A stretch of 64,000 bases of DNA, from assembly GCA_028293725.1 (NCBI GenBank), contig JAQGOE010000205.1, positions 22,084 through 86,083 on the forward strand, given 5' to 3'. Numbering within the stretch: position 1 is the first letter of the stretch; each line of letters starts with the position of its first letter. Below the pieces are notes generated by a model. That model saw only the letters and a program-made list of their open reading frames with translations, searched no databases and had not been told where the DNA came from. The stretch is from Gammaproteobacteria bacterium (lineage in GTDB: Bacteria; Pseudomonadota; Gammaproteobacteria; Steroidobacterales; Steroidobacteraceae). The position numbers were made by a program, and so were the translations under genes. Below are positions 35,556-44,963 of this stretch, one piece after another.

Positions 35556-37268
35556 ATGATTCGACATTCGGCCATTGTGCTGGCCGCGCTCGTGTGCGCG
35601 ACGCCCGCGCTAGGCGCAGATGCAAACGCAGGAAAGACCACCTTCCACCAACAGTGCGCGCTCTGCCATAGCGCCCAGCCGGGTGACAACGGCGGCGCCC
35701 AGGGGCCCAACCTGAATGGCGTTTTTGACCGCCACTCCGCGAGCGACGCGCAGTTCGGTTACACGAAAGCGATGCAAGCAGCGAACCTCACCTGGGATGC
35801 CGCAACCCTGAACCGCTTTCTGGCATCGCCCACTACGGTGGTGCCGAACTCAGCGATGGTGATTGCGATCCCCAAGGACGACGATCGGGCCAATGTCATT
35901 GCCTACTTCCAGGCCGTCAAGGATGGAACGTTCAAGGAAGCCGAACGCAGGGGACCGCCGGGCGGATTCACGCCGCCGCCCTCGACCGGCGCGCCGCCGA
36001 AGGGTGACGCGGATTGGAAACGGGACGTCCCCGGGCGCGTACATCGCGTCAACGTCACGACTCTGCCTGCGCCGTTCGACAGCGGGTCGGCAACCAACTT
36101 CCCCAAGGTCGTCGATCGCCCAGCGAACGCCAAACTCCAGGTACCCGCGGGATTCAAAGTTGATGTCTTCGCTAGCGACCAGAAAGGCGCGCGCGCAATG
36201 CGCCTTGCTCCGAACGGCGACATCTTCCTCACGGAAACGGCCGGCGGTTTCGTGAAGGTGCTGCGTCCATCGGCCGACGGCGCCATTGCGGCGAGCGTCG
36301 AAACGTTCGCACAGGGACTCAACCTCCCGTTCGGAATGGCCTTCTATCCCGCCAAGGAGCCGAAGTGGTTGTACGTTGCGGAAACCAACCGTGTGGTGCG
36401 TTACGCCTACAAAGTCGGCGATCAGAAAGCGAGCGGCCTTCCCGAGATCGTCGTCCCCGAACTCTCGCCGGTCGGCAACGGCGGCCACTTCACTCGTGAC
36501 CTCGTTTTCTCTCCCGATGGCAAGCGGATGTTCGTCTCGGTCGGCTCGGGATCCAATGTGGCCGAAGACATGGCCAAGAAAAAACCCGAGGAGGTCAAGG
36601 CGTGGGAAGTCGCCAACGGCCTCGGCGCGACCTGGGGCACCGAAGAGAAGCGCGCCGACGTGCTGGTGTTTGAAGTTGGCAGCCACAAGCCAGCCAAGGT
36701 ATTCGCGACCGGCATCCGCAATTGCGCCGGCCTCACCATGCAACCGGCTACCAGCACCTTGTGGTGCACGACGAACGAGCGCGACATGTTGGGTGACGAC
36801 CTCGTTCCCGACTACTCCACTCGGGTGCTACAAGGCCATTTCTACGGTTGGCCGTGGTACTACATGGGTAAGTATGAAGACCCGCGCCTGAAAGGCGACC
36901 GCCCGGACCTGGCTGGCAAGGCAACGGTGCCGGATGTGCCCTACCAGGCGCACTCTGCCGCGCTCAACCTGGTGTTCTACACCGCGACCAAGGGAAGCTC
37001 CGCCTTTCCGAAAGAGTACGTCGGCGACGGCTTCGCGGTCATGCACGGGTCGTGGAACCGCGCCTTCCGCACGGGCCACAAGATCGTGCGCGTGCGCATG
37101 AAGAATGGCATGCCGACGGGCGAGTACGACGACTTCCTCGTCGGCTTCATCGCGGACGACGGTAACGCCTGGGCGCGGCCGGTCGGCGCCGTGGTCGCCA
37201 GTGACGGCTCGCTGCTGATGAGCGAGGACGGCAATAACACTATCTACCGCATTTCCTATGCGCACTGA
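35556..37268 (+). CDS. Cytochrome c fused to sorbosone/glucose dehydrogenase-type beta-propeller
   Basis: 570 residues. A signal peptide (IVLAALVCATPALGA) leads into a class I cytochrome c domain with haem site CALCH and later methionine ligand region (VVPNSAMVIAI). A linker rich in Pro follows, then a sorbosone dehydrogenase-type propeller (FKVDVFASDQKGARAMRL, LNLPFGMAFYP, FATGIRNCAGLTM). The propeller group uses PQQ in known relatives. The fusion would pass electrons directly from substrate to haem in the periplasm. Overlapped by the spurious upstream start of the SMP-30-like gene. Confidence 0.9.
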   Translation: MIRHSAIVLAALVCATPALGADANAGKTTFHQQCALCHSAQPGDNGGAQGPNLNGVFDRHSASDAQFGYTKAMQAANLTWDAATLNRFLASPTTVVPNSAMVIAIPKDDDRANVIAYFQAVKDGTFKEAERRGPPGGFTPPPSTGAPPKGDADWKRDVPGRVHRVNVTTLPAPFDSGSATNFPKVVDRPANAKLQVPAGFKVDVFASDQKGARAMRLAPNGDIFLTETAGGFVKVLRPSADGAIAASVETFAQGLNLPFGMAFYPAKEPKWLYVAETNRVVRYAYKVGDQKASGLPEIVVPELSPVGNGGHFTRDLVFSPDGKRMFVSVGSGSNVAEDMAKKKPEEVKAWEVANGLGATWGTEEKRADVLVFEVGSHKPAKVFATGIRNCAGLTMQPATSTLWCTTNERDMLGDDLVPDYSTRVLQGHFYGWPWYYMGKYEDPRLKGDRPDLAGKATVPDVPYQAHSAALNLVFYTATKGSSAFPKEYVGDGFAVMHGSWNRAFRTGHKIVRVRMKNGMPTGEYDDFLVGFIADDGNAWARPVGAVVASDGSLLMSEDGNNTIYRISYAH

Positions 37269-37296
37269 GTGCAACCGGGACTCTAGGAAACCGACA

Positions 37297-38295
37297 ATGA
37301 GAATTTCAAACATGACATCATCCGTCCGACACCTCTTGCTGGCGTCACTGAGCATGCTGCCCGTTGCGGCAGGCTCGCTGGCAGCCGCAGCAGCGACACC
37401 ACCTGACGCCATCAGCATTCCGGGCGAGAAGATCTTCCCGGAAAGCCTTACCTCCACGGCCGACGGTTCGATCATCATCGGCAGCATCGCCCAAAAGCAG
37501 GTCTATCGCGTTAAGCCGGGTGCCGCGACCGCCGAGGTGTGGATCGCACCGGGCACCGAAGGCCTGAATAACGTCCTGGGTGTCTTCGCGGACAACAAGG
37601 CGGGCACGCTGTATGTGTGCTCGAACGTCCTGGGGCCGCCGGGCGCCGGCCCTGCGGTCAATGCCACGCTGCTCACTTTTGATTCGAAGAGTGGCGCGTC
37701 GAAAGGCCACTACGTGTTTCCGACCGAAAAGGCTACCTGCAACGACATCGCCGTTGATGCAGACGGCAATGCGTATGCAACCGATACGAGCAACATGGAA
37801 ATCGTGACCCTGAAGAAGGGTGGGACCGCGCTAACGGTGTGGGCGGGCAATGGAGCCTTCGGACCGAAGGGCGGCGTGCTCGATGGCATCTCGGTGCTCG
37901 GCAAGCGCGTCGTCGCCAATACTCTGGCGACGAGCAAGCTGTGGAGCGTCCCGATCGGTGCCGACGGCAAAGCCGGCGCTGTCACCGAGGTGAAGCTCGA
38001 TAAGGAAATCGTGCGCCCGGACGGCATGCGCAGCTTCGGCAAGAGTGATGTGTTGATTATCGAGGGTGGCAACGGTGGCCGCCTGTCGCGAATCTCACTG
38101 ACCGGTGACACTGGTAAAGTCACGACCGTGAAAGAGGGCTACCCCGATGGCCCCGTGGCCGTCACGGTAGTGGGCACCAGCGCGTATGTGCTTGAGGGCC
38201 AGCTCGCGGCCTTCATGGGTAGGCCTGCCGCCGGCACCGAGCCGCCGCCGCCGAAGCCCTTCAAGGCGACCGCTGTGCAAGTCGGCAAGCCTTAA
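37297..38295 (+). CDS. Exported SMP-30/gluconolactonase-like beta-propeller
   Basis: 332 residues from an ATG at 37297 that follows AGGAAA and starts a signal peptide (LLLASLSMLPVAAGSLAAAA). Repeated propeller blades show SLTSTADGSIIIGSI, DIAVDADGNAYATDTSN and VRPDGMRSFGKSDVLIIEG. It follows the dehydrogenase by 28 bases, so a lactone product of that oxidation may be its substrate; this is inference from context. Confidence 0.83.
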   Translation: MRISNMTSSVRHLLLASLSMLPVAAGSLAAAAATPPDAISIPGEKIFPESLTSTADGSIIIGSIAQKQVYRVKPGAATAEVWIAPGTEGLNNVLGVFADNKAGTLYVCSNVLGPPGAGPAVNATLLTFDSKSGASKGHYVFPTEKATCNDIAVDADGNAYATDTSNMEIVTLKKGGTALTVWAGNGAFGPKGGVLDGISVLGKRVVANTLATSKLWSVPIGADGKAGAVTEVKLDKEIVRPDGMRSFGKSDVLIIEGGNGGRLSRISLTGDTGKVTTVKEGYPDGPVAVTVVGTSAYVLEGQLAAFMGRPAAGTEPPPPKPFKATAVQVGKP

Positions 38296-38323
38296 TCCAC
38301 TTCAAGACGGGGCGCGCGGTACC

Positions 38324-38357
38324 GTCGGCCGGGCTCTCTCAAGGGGGCCCGGCCGAC
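38324..38357. terminator. Strong inverted repeat between convergent genes
   Basis: Arms of 11 bases (GTCGGCCGGGC and its complement) surround a 12-base loop, 28 bases after the SMP-30-like gene and before the convergent lipoprotein gene. No long T-run follows. It is probably a bidirectional terminator or transcript-end hairpin. Confidence 0.55.
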
Positions 38358-38389
38358 CGTCGGATGGCCAGCCCCCCGGTCGCCGGCCG

Positions 38390-38602
38390 CTACTTTCCGG
38401 CGGCGTCGTTAACCTTGTCGACCGCTTTGTCCTTCTCATCCTGAAGCTTGTCGCCCATCGGCTCCGAGCCACCATTCTTGATGGTGTCGCCCACGTGGTC
38501 GACCTTCTCGCCAGCCCTTTCCAGCGGACCCTTCTTTTCGCAAGCCGTCACGCTGAGCGCCAAGGCGCAAATCAGCAGCGGCATCAAGCTCTTAGCTTTC
38601 AT
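38390..38602 (-). CDS. Small lipoprotein, 70 residues
   Basis: The ATG at 38602 follows AGGGGAAAG and begins a lipoprotein signal (MKAKSLMPLLICALALS) with lipobox VTAC. The mature part is short, charged and helical (EKKGPLERAGEKVDHVGDTI, then KDKAVDKVNDAAGK), like entericidin-type or stress lipoproteins. Function unknown. The frame open to 38902 is an artefact. Confidence 0.8.
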   Translation of the reverse strand: MKAKSLMPLLICALALSVTACEKKGPLERAGEKVDHVGDTIKNGGSEPMGDKLQDEKDKAVDKVNDAAGK

Positions 38603-38750
38603 CAATCTTTCCCCTAATGGACTTTTGCTATGGCGATCAGCACCGTATTCTCCCTGCCGCCCCCTTGCAGGGGCGTCGGACAGTCGGCGGAACTCGTGCA
38701 GGACTTGTCTGATACTGCATAGCCGCAACCCGCCGAACCGTTGACACCCG

Positions 38751-40154
38751 ATGCCGCCCGAAAGATCGCTTCGCATTCTCCTGTGGCTCGTGGCAACCGG
38801 CTTCTTCATGCAGACGCTGGACTCCACGATCGTCAATACCGCCCTGCCGGCCATGGCGGCCAGCCTGGGCGAGAAGCCATTGAGCATGCAGTCGGTGGTC
38901 ATCGCCTACGCATTGACCATGGCGATGCTGATTCCTGCTTCGGGATGGATCGCCGACCGCTACGGCCTGCGGCGGGCATTCATGACCGCCATCGTGACGT
39001 TCGTGATCGGCTCGATCCTGTGCGCGGCCTCACACACCCTCTTCCAGCTCACAGCCGCCCGTGTCATCCAAGGCGCCGGCGGTGCGATGCTGTTACCGGT
39101 CGGACGACTCGCCGTACTACGCGCCTACCCGCGCGAAAAGCTTCTGCAGGCGATGAGCATCGTCGGCGTCCCCGGCATGGTGGGCCCGCTGGTGGGGCCG
39201 ACCCTCGGCGGATGGTTGGTACAGATTGCGTCCTGGCACTGGATCTTTCTCATCAACATCCCGATCGGCATCGCCGGGGGCATCGCCACCGCGTTCCACA
39301 TGCCGGAGGACCGGGTGCCACAGGTGCCCCGCTTCGATATCTCGGGCTACCTGCTGTTGGCGTTCGGAATGGTTGCGACGTCTTTTGCCCTCGATGGGCT
39401 TTCCGAGCTCAGCTTTCAGCATGCAACCGTACTGATTCTGTTGGTCTTCGGACTGGCCGCCCTGGCGGCTTACTGGCTCAGGGCCGCCCAGCAGCCACAC
39501 CCGCTGTTTCCACCGAAAATATTCGAAACCCACACATTCAGCATCGGTCTGCTGGGCAACCTGTTTGCCCGGCTCGGCAGTGGCAGCATGCCTTTTCTGG
39601 TGCCGTTGCTACTGCAGGTGAGCCTGGGGTACACACCCTTCCACGCGGGCATGATGATGTTGCCCACATCGGCCGCGGCGATCCTTTCGAAGCGGTTCGT
39701 CACGCCGCTCATCACACGGGTAGGCTATCGCCGGATCCTCGTCATCAACACGATCCTCGTTGGGTTGGCAATGGCCACTTTCGCACTCATCTCACCGCGG
39801 GAGCCGTTGTGGCTGACCATCATTCAACTCGCCTTCTTCGGCAGTGTGAACTCGCTGCAGTTCACCGCGATGAATACCGTGACGTTGAAGGATCTCGACG
39901 GTAACGAGGCCACTAGCGGTAACAGCTTGCTCTCCATGGTGCAGATGTTGTCCATGAGTCTCGGTGTTGCTGCGGCGGGCGGGCTGTTGGCAACCTTCGT
40001 CAGTGACTACGGTCACGGACGCGAGCTGTTCGCGTTCCACGCGACCTTCATCTGCGTGGGGCTGATGACGTCGGCGTCAGCCTGGATCTTCTGGCAGCTC
40101 TCGGCGGACGTGGCTCCGGGGCACGAGAAAGAGGAGCCGCCAGACTTAGGCTAG
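38751..40154 (+). CDS. mdtD: MFS multidrug transporter, DHA2 family, MdtD-like
   Basis: 467 residues, about 14 membrane segments. TM1 FFMQTLDSTIVNTALPAMA, motif A GWIADRYGLRRAF, motif C GPLVGPTLGGWLV and the late segment MNTVTLKDLDGNEATSGNS all match MdtD of E. coli. Drug/proton antiport is expected. Its end overlaps the convergent pgm gene by 9 bases. It is not beside an mdtABC operon here. Confidence 0.9.
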   Translation: MPPERSLRILLWLVATGFFMQTLDSTIVNTALPAMAASLGEKPLSMQSVVIAYALTMAMLIPASGWIADRYGLRRAFMTAIVTFVIGSILCAASHTLFQLTAARVIQGAGGAMLLPVGRLAVLRAYPREKLLQAMSIVGVPGMVGPLVGPTLGGWLVQIASWHWIFLINIPIGIAGGIATAFHMPEDRVPQVPRFDISGYLLLAFGMVATSFALDGLSELSFQHATVLILLVFGLAALAAYWLRAAQQPHPLFPPKIFETHTFSIGLLGNLFARLGSGSMPFLVPLLLQVSLGYTPFHAGMMMLPTSAAAILSKRFVTPLITRVGYRRILVINTILVGLAMATFALISPREPLWLTIIQLAFFGSVNSLQFTAMNTVTLKDLDGNEATSGNSLLSMVQMLSMSLGVAAAGGLLATFVSDYGHGRELFAFHATFICVGLMTSASAWIFWQLSADVAPGHEKEEPPDLG

Positions 40155-41786
40155 CGCCGCGCTCACTATCTTCTGTGCCTCATCGATGAGCTGTTTCAGG
40201 TGATTCGCATCGCGGAAGCTTTCCGCGTAAATCTTGTAGATATCCTCCGTCCCAGACGGACGCGCCGCGAACCAGCCCTTTTCCGCGATCACCTTCAGAC
40301 CGCCGATGGCGGCACCGTTGCCCGGTGCCGTGGTGAGAATCGACTGGATGGTCTCACCCGCAAGCTGTTTGGATTTCACCTGCTGCGGCGAGAGTTTCGC
40401 GAGCAGTTTCTTTTCGGCCGGTGTCGCACGAGCGTCTACCCGATCCGAGAATGATTCGCCGAACTCACGCGTCAGATCGCGGTACACCTCGCCGGGATCT
40501 TTCCCAACACGCGCGGTGATTTCGGCGGCCAACAGGGCGGGAATGAGCCCGTCTTTGTCGGTGGTCCACACTGCTCCATCCCTGCGTAGGAAGGTAGCGC
40601 CCGCACTCTCTTCACCGACGAAACCCAACGACCCATCGATGAGACCCTCCACGAACCACTTAAACCCGACTGGCACCTCGTAGAGTTTGCGACCGAGCTT
40701 CGCGGTCACGCGATCGATCATCTGACTGCTGACGACGGTTTTACCTACGGCGACTTCCTTGCCCCAGTTTGGGCGATTCTGGAACAGGTAGAACGCGGAC
40801 ACCGCGAGGTAGTGATTAGGCGGCAGTAGCCCCGTGCTGCGCGCCACGACGCCGTGCCGGTCATGATCTGTATCACAGGCGAAGGCGATATCGAAACGAT
40901 CCTTGAGCCCGATGAGCCGCTGCATCGCCGACGGTGAGGACGGGTCCATGCGAATGCGGCCGTCCCAATCCACCGTCATGAAGCTGAAGGTGGGATCGAC
41001 AACATCACTCACCACCGTGAGATCGAGGCCGTAGCGCTCCGCGATGGGCGCCCAGTAGTGCACTCCGGCGCCGCCGAGCGGATCCACTCCGAGACGGACC
41101 TTCGAATCGCGGATCGCCACCATATCGATCACGTTGCCCAGATCGGCGACATAATTGTTGAGATAGTCATGTCGGTGGGTCGTAGAGCTCTTCAGGGCCT
41201 TCTCGTAAGGCACACGCTTTACGTCGCGCAAGCCCTGCGTCATCAACTCGTTGGCGCGTGCTTCGATCCAGCCGGTCACGGTGGTGTCGGCCGGACCACC
41301 GTTGGGCGGGTTGTATTTGAAGCCGCCGCTCTCCGGAGGATTGTGAGACGGCGTAATGACGATACCATCGGCCAGCCCGCTCTTGCGGCCCCGGTTGTAA
41401 GTCAGGATCGCGTGCGAGATCGTTGGTGTCGGGGTGTACTCGTCTTTCTCCGCGAGCATGACATCGACGCCGTTCCCGGCCAGCACTTCGAGCGCACTGG
41501 CGAGCGCCGGCACCGACAGAGCGTGCGTATCCATCCCGAGAAACAACGGACCGTCGGTCCCCTGCTGCTTGCGGTACTCGCAGATCCCCTGCGTGATGGC
41601 CAGGATGTGCCATTCGTTGAAGGCCGCGTCGAACGCGGAGCCGCGATGGCCCGAAGTTCCGAATGCGACGCGTTGACTGGGGACCGCGGGATCCGGTACC
41701 TCTTTGTAGTACGCCGTGATGAGCCGCGGCACATTGACGAGAATATCGCGCGGCGCCGGTTTTCCAGCCAGGGGATTCAAACTCAT
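40146..41786 (-). CDS. pgm: Phosphoglucomutase
   Basis: Interconverts glucose 1-phosphate and glucose 6-phosphate. 546 residues, the same length as E. coli Pgm, from the ATG at 41786 (GGAGG before it). Catalytic phosphoserine motif ITPSHNPPE, metal loop CDTDHDRHG, sugar-binding GEESAG and phosphate-binding RPSGTEDIYK are all present. The open frame to 41948 would run into panE. Follows panE by 16 bases. Confidence 0.95.
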   Translation of the reverse strand: MSLNPLAGKPAPRDILVNVPRLITAYYKEVPDPAVPSQRVAFGTSGHRGSAFDAAFNEWHILAITQGICEYRKQQGTDGPLFLGMDTHALSVPALASALEVLAGNGVDVMLAEKDEYTPTPTISHAILTYNRGRKSGLADGIVITPSHNPPESGGFKYNPPNGGPADTTVTGWIEARANELMTQGLRDVKRVPYEKALKSSTTHRHDYLNNYVADLGNVIDMVAIRDSKVRLGVDPLGGAGVHYWAPIAERYGLDLTVVSDVVDPTFSFMTVDWDGRIRMDPSSPSAMQRLIGLKDRFDIAFACDTDHDRHGVVARSTGLLPPNHYLAVSAFYLFQNRPNWGKEVAVGKTVVSSQMIDRVTAKLGRKLYEVPVGFKWFVEGLIDGSLGFVGEESAGATFLRRDGAVWTTDKDGLIPALLAAEITARVGKDPGEVYRDLTREFGESFSDRVDARATPAEKKLLAKLSPQQVKSKQLAGETIQSILTTAPGNGAAIGGLKVIAEKGWFAARPSGTEDIYKIYAESFRDANHLKQLIDEAQKIVSAALA

Positions 41787-41802
41787 GTCGACTACCTCCG
41801 AG

Positions 41803-42720
41803 CTAACCTTCTCGCAAGCGACGTGCCTCGTAGGCACGCATATGCGCCAGACAGATCTCGAGCACCGGGGCGCGCGTACCCTGGCCCCGTGCGAATAAAT
41901 CACCAAGCACGTGCTCGTGTTCGGTCTTCCCGTGACTCTCGACGTCACGCAACATCGAGGCGGTCAGAGTGGAGCCTGGAGCCGTCAGCATCTTGCGGAT
42001 CCGCTCTCCAATCACCGGATGCGGGGCGTACCCGTTCTTTGCGGCTATCGCGCTGCACTCCTTGAACAGGGCGAGGGCGATATCCGTCCCGCCGGCCGTT
42101 GCGATGTCACCTAGCGCGGCACGCATGAGACAAGTAATGCCGGCCAACGTGGCAATGAACATCCACTTCTCCCACATGTCCTGCAGGATGTGGGTGCTCA
42201 ACTGCACCTCGAAGGTCGCGCCCGAGAGATTTTCGTTCACCGCCTCGATCCGCGCGCTGCGCGTGCCATCGAGCTCGCCGAAACCGAGTAGTTGCATCTC
42301 GTTGAGATGAATCACATGACCTTGCGCATCGAGAGTGCTGGAGATCTGGCATTGGCCACCAAGCACCGCGCCCGATCCGAAGCGCTTTTTGAGGGTGTCG
42401 ATGTGGGACTCGCCGTTCAGCAGCGGGAGCACCATCGTCGCCGGTCCCACGGCTCGCGCGATTGAAGCCATCGCACTATCGAGATCGTAGGATTTGCAGC
42501 TCAGCAGGATGAGATCAAAGGGCGGGGGCAGCGTCGCCTCGGTAACGATCTTCGGGGCCGCGATCTTCACATCGCCCTTGGGGCTGCGGACGAAAAGACC
42601 GCTTGCGAGCTGCTCTGCCCGTTTCGGACGAACCAGGAACGTGACGTCCCGACCGGCGGCGGCAAGGCGCGCACCGAAATAGCCCCCGATCGCTCCGGCT
42701 CCGACGACGAGAATTCGCAT
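41803..42720 (-). CDS. panE: 2-dehydropantoate 2-reductase
   Basis: 305 residues. NADPH-binding GAGAIGGYFGARLAAAG, catalytic-region Lys and Glu in GLTRLKL-equivalent positions and the substrate segment ILQDMWEKWMFIATLAGITC agree with the PanE/ApbA family. It reduces ketopantoate in pantothenate synthesis, but the family includes paralogues acting on other 2-oxo acids. GGAGCG precedes the ATG. Confidence 0.85.
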   Translation of the reverse strand: MRILVVGAGAIGGYFGARLAAAGRDVTFLVRPKRAEQLASGLFVRSPKGDVKIAAPKIVTEATLPPPFDLILLSCKSYDLDSAMASIARAVGPATMVLPLLNGESHIDTLKKRFGSGAVLGGQCQISSTLDAQGHVIHLNEMQLLGFGELDGTRSARIEAVNENLSGATFEVQLSTHILQDMWEKWMFIATLAGITCLMRAALGDIATAGGTDIALALFKECSAIAAKNGYAPHPVIGERIRKMLTAPGSTLTASMLRDVESHGKTEHEHVLGDLFARGQGTRAPVLEICLAHMRAYEARRLREG

Positions 42721-42805
42721 GAACGCTCCAGGTCACACTGCGCATCTCATCTGATTCTCGCTGAATCCGCTGCTACCCGCTAGGACGAATCACCGCCGGA
42801 ACTTG

Positions 42806-43585
42806 TCAGATCCCGGCGTACCACTCGTAGCCGCGATCTTCCCAGTAGCCGCCTTTCCCACGCGCAATATCCCGGAAGCTTTCGATCGCCTCGATGCGCA
42901 TGACGTATTTCGCCATCTTGTAGCCCAACTGGCGCTCGACTCGCAGTCGCAGCGGTGCGCCGTGGCGTACGGTCAGCGGCCGATCGTTCATGTCATACGC
43001 GAGCAGGGTCTGGGGATGCATCGCGTCGATGAGATCGATGGTCTCGTAGTATTGCCCCGAGCCGTCCAGTGTCAACTCCAGGGAATCGGCGCAATAAAAC
43101 GCAATGTAGCGGGCGTTTGATTTCAGGCGCGCCTGCTGCAGGACCGCGCTCAACCGAGCACCGCTCCACTTGGCGATGCAACTCCAACCTTCCACGCAAT
43201 CGTGGCGCGTGATCTGGGTGCGCGACGCAATCCGGCGCAGATCCGCCAACGATAGCTCCAGTGGATTCTCGACCAGCCCGCTCACCTTGAGGCGCCAATC
43301 GGTGAAACCAGTCTGTACGTGTTGATTGTACTCGTCAGTACCGGGGTCGATGGTACCGTTCGCGCGAAACGCCGTCGAAATATCACTGGCGGAATATTCG
43401 GGAGCCAGTGCGTGACGCCCGAGCAGCAGGCGTTGCACGCGGCGTGTCAGTCCTTCGGCACTCTCCAGAGTGGAGTTAACTCCTTGCGACTGTGCAAGCT
43501 TGTTGCAAGCCGATAACGCGAGACCACTCGCCGCGCCAAGGGCGCGCTGCATCCAGCGACGCCGTCCGATGCGCGTGGTGTCCAT
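42806..43585 (-). CDS. Tat-exported molybdopterin oxidoreductase, sulfite oxidase/MsrP family
   Basis: 259 residues. The N-terminus has a twin-arginine-like signal (RIGRRRWMQRALG) ending in a possible lipobox LSAC. The Mo-liganding cysteine is in RHDCVEGWSC; the VEGW neighbourhood and LSLADLRRIASRTQI are typical of MsrP/YedY-like enzymes. The ATG shares a base with the TGA of the cytochrome gene (TGATG), so electrons probably come from or go to that b-type cytochrome. Physiological substrate unknown. Confidence 0.85.
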   Translation of the reverse strand: MDTTRIGRRRWMQRALGAASGLALSACNKLAQSQGVNSTLESAEGLTRRVQRLLLGRHALAPEYSASDISTAFRANGTIDPGTDEYNQHVQTGFTDWRLKVSGLVENPLELSLADLRRIASRTQITRHDCVEGWSCIAKWSGARLSAVLQQARLKSNARYIAFYCADSLELTLDGSGQYYETIDLIDAMHPQTLLAYDMNDRPLTVRHGAPLRLRVERQLGYKMAKYVMRIEAIESFRDIARGKGGYWEDRGYEWYAGI

Positions 43586-44325
43586 CACGACTGCCCCTTC
43601 TGAGTTCTGATTACAAACCATCCAGTCACCATGGAGCGTAGCTCGGTCAGCGGACCCGCCGCCACCACGGCGATGATATGAATGATGAAGAACAGCACCA
43701 GGGCCGACGCCGTCATGAAGTGAATAGTACGCGCCGACTGGCGGCCTCCAAACACCTCGACCAGGAAATGCAACCGCGCATCCATTCCGGGCGACATGGT
43801 AAGACCCGTCGCGACCATGAGAGGCAGAAGCCCGAACAGCACGACAAGGTAGCTGAGCTTCTGCAAGACGTTGTAGTTGCGGGCCTCTTCGCCATGTGGG
43901 AAGCGTAGCCGCAGATGCTCACGAATGGAGCCGCCAATGTGGCGCAACTCGTCTTTGGTGGGCGCAAGCACCTTGTTTACCCGACGGCTCGTCAGCGCGT
44001 AGATGACGTACAGCAGCCCGTTGAGAACAAACAGCCAGGCAAAGAAAAAATGCCAGCGCCGCCCGCCGGCCAGATCCTGCCACCCGGGAAGGGTCGCCCA
44101 GGAGGGAAAGGCCGGCCCCTGCCCCGACCCGAAGGCAACGAACGGGTTGCTGAACGTCGACGCGTTACCCCAATACAACGCCGGATGTGCGTTGAGAATC
44201 TGCAGTCCGCTCAGTAGCAGAACGAGCAGGCACAGGGCGTTGAGCCAGTGGGTGACGCGCACCAGAGCGGGATGCCGATAGACGGCGACTCTGCCCTGGC
44301 CGAGGTTGCGATCTGGTGGAGTCAT
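43585..44325 (-). CDS. Cytochrome b561/FdhI-like membrane subunit
   Basis: 246 residues with four to five hydrophobic segments. It starts RHPALVRVTHWLNALCLLVL with the first haem-ligand His, and has WHFFFAWLFVLNGLLYVIY and MVATGLTMSP. The last segment (MTASALVLFFIIHIIAVVAA) carries another pair of ligand histidines. It quinone-couples the overlapping molybdoenzyme. It replaces the MsrQ/YedZ-type partner used by classical MsrP. Confidence 0.88.
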   Translation of the reverse strand: MTPPDRNLGQGRVAVYRHPALVRVTHWLNALCLLVLLLSGLQILNAHPALYWGNASTFSNPFVAFGSGQGPAFPSWATLPGWQDLAGGRRWHFFFAWLFVLNGLLYVIYALTSRRVNKVLAPTKDELRHIGGSIREHLRLRFPHGEEARNYNVLQKLSYLVVLFGLLPLMVATGLTMSPGMDARLHFLVEVFGGRQSARTIHFMTASALVLFFIIHIIAVVAAGPLTELRSMVTGWFVIRTQKGQS

Positions 44326-44355
44326 GGCATTCGGGTCATTATCGGCGTGCCTTCG

Positions 44356-44952
44356 CTACATCGGCGGCACTGCGCCATTCTCACCCACTGCGATACCGTT
44401 GGAACTCAATGCGCCGCTCGGACCCTTGACCACGATCAGAAACGCGGGTGTTCCGGGCTTGGCGAGCACGCGCTCCCCCGGCGTGATCTGCACAACCGGC
44501 ACATTCGGCGGCACGGTGATCTGTCGCTCCCCATTGGGATAACTCACCTGCAATTGCCGTCCCTTGCCTGAGCCGGTGACTTTTCCCACCGTCCCGTTGG
44601 TCATTTTCGAGCCTTTTTTCAGATCCCAGTCGTAGTGCCCCTCGCCGGCCTTCACGCCCGGCGGAAACACGTGCACCTCCAGGGATCGCCCGGTGCCGTC
44701 CTTCTGTGGCATCTCCGCGGTCCCGATGAAACTTCCCGCCTGGATCGTATCCACGCTCACTGGCTTCAGAACCGAGACCTTCCAATCGTTACCCAACGCG
44801 ATTTTCTCACTCGAGCCATCAGCGAGCTTCAACGTCAGCGTGTCGCTCTCGATCGCGACAATCACCCCGCGCGCAACGCCCGGCGGAGCCTGTGCGAGAG
44901 CCGCCCAGGGAAGCAACAAAACCGCGACAGCCAAGGCAACTATTGTTTTCAT
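44356..44952 (-). CDS. Exported protein of unknown function, 198 residues
   Basis: The ATG at 44952 starts a signal peptide (MKTIVALAVAVLLLPWAALA). The mature protein has an OB-like beta pattern (VARGVIVAIESDTLTLKLAD) and a later repeat of the same kind (GKVTGSGKGRQLQVSYP). It lies 30 bases before the cytochrome gene and 12 after the ClC gene, so it is likely co-transcribed and may help the molybdoenzyme complex. The frame open to 45309 is not real. Confidence 0.75.
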   Translation of the reverse strand: MKTIVALAVAVLLLPWAALAQAPPGVARGVIVAIESDTLTLKLADGSSEKIALGNDWKVSVLKPVSVDTIQAGSFIGTAEMPQKDGTGRSLEVHVFPPGVKAGEGHYDWDLKKGSKMTNGTVGKVTGSGKGRQLQVSYPNGERQITVPPNVPVVQITPGERVLAKPGTPAFLIVVKGPSGALSSNGIAVGENGAVPPM

Positions 44953-44963
44953 GCTGAGCCTGC

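Noticed and set aside
38741..39904. 387-codon open frame in another frame of the MFS gene
   Set aside because: No hydrophobic or family signal; the MdtD-like frame explains the region.
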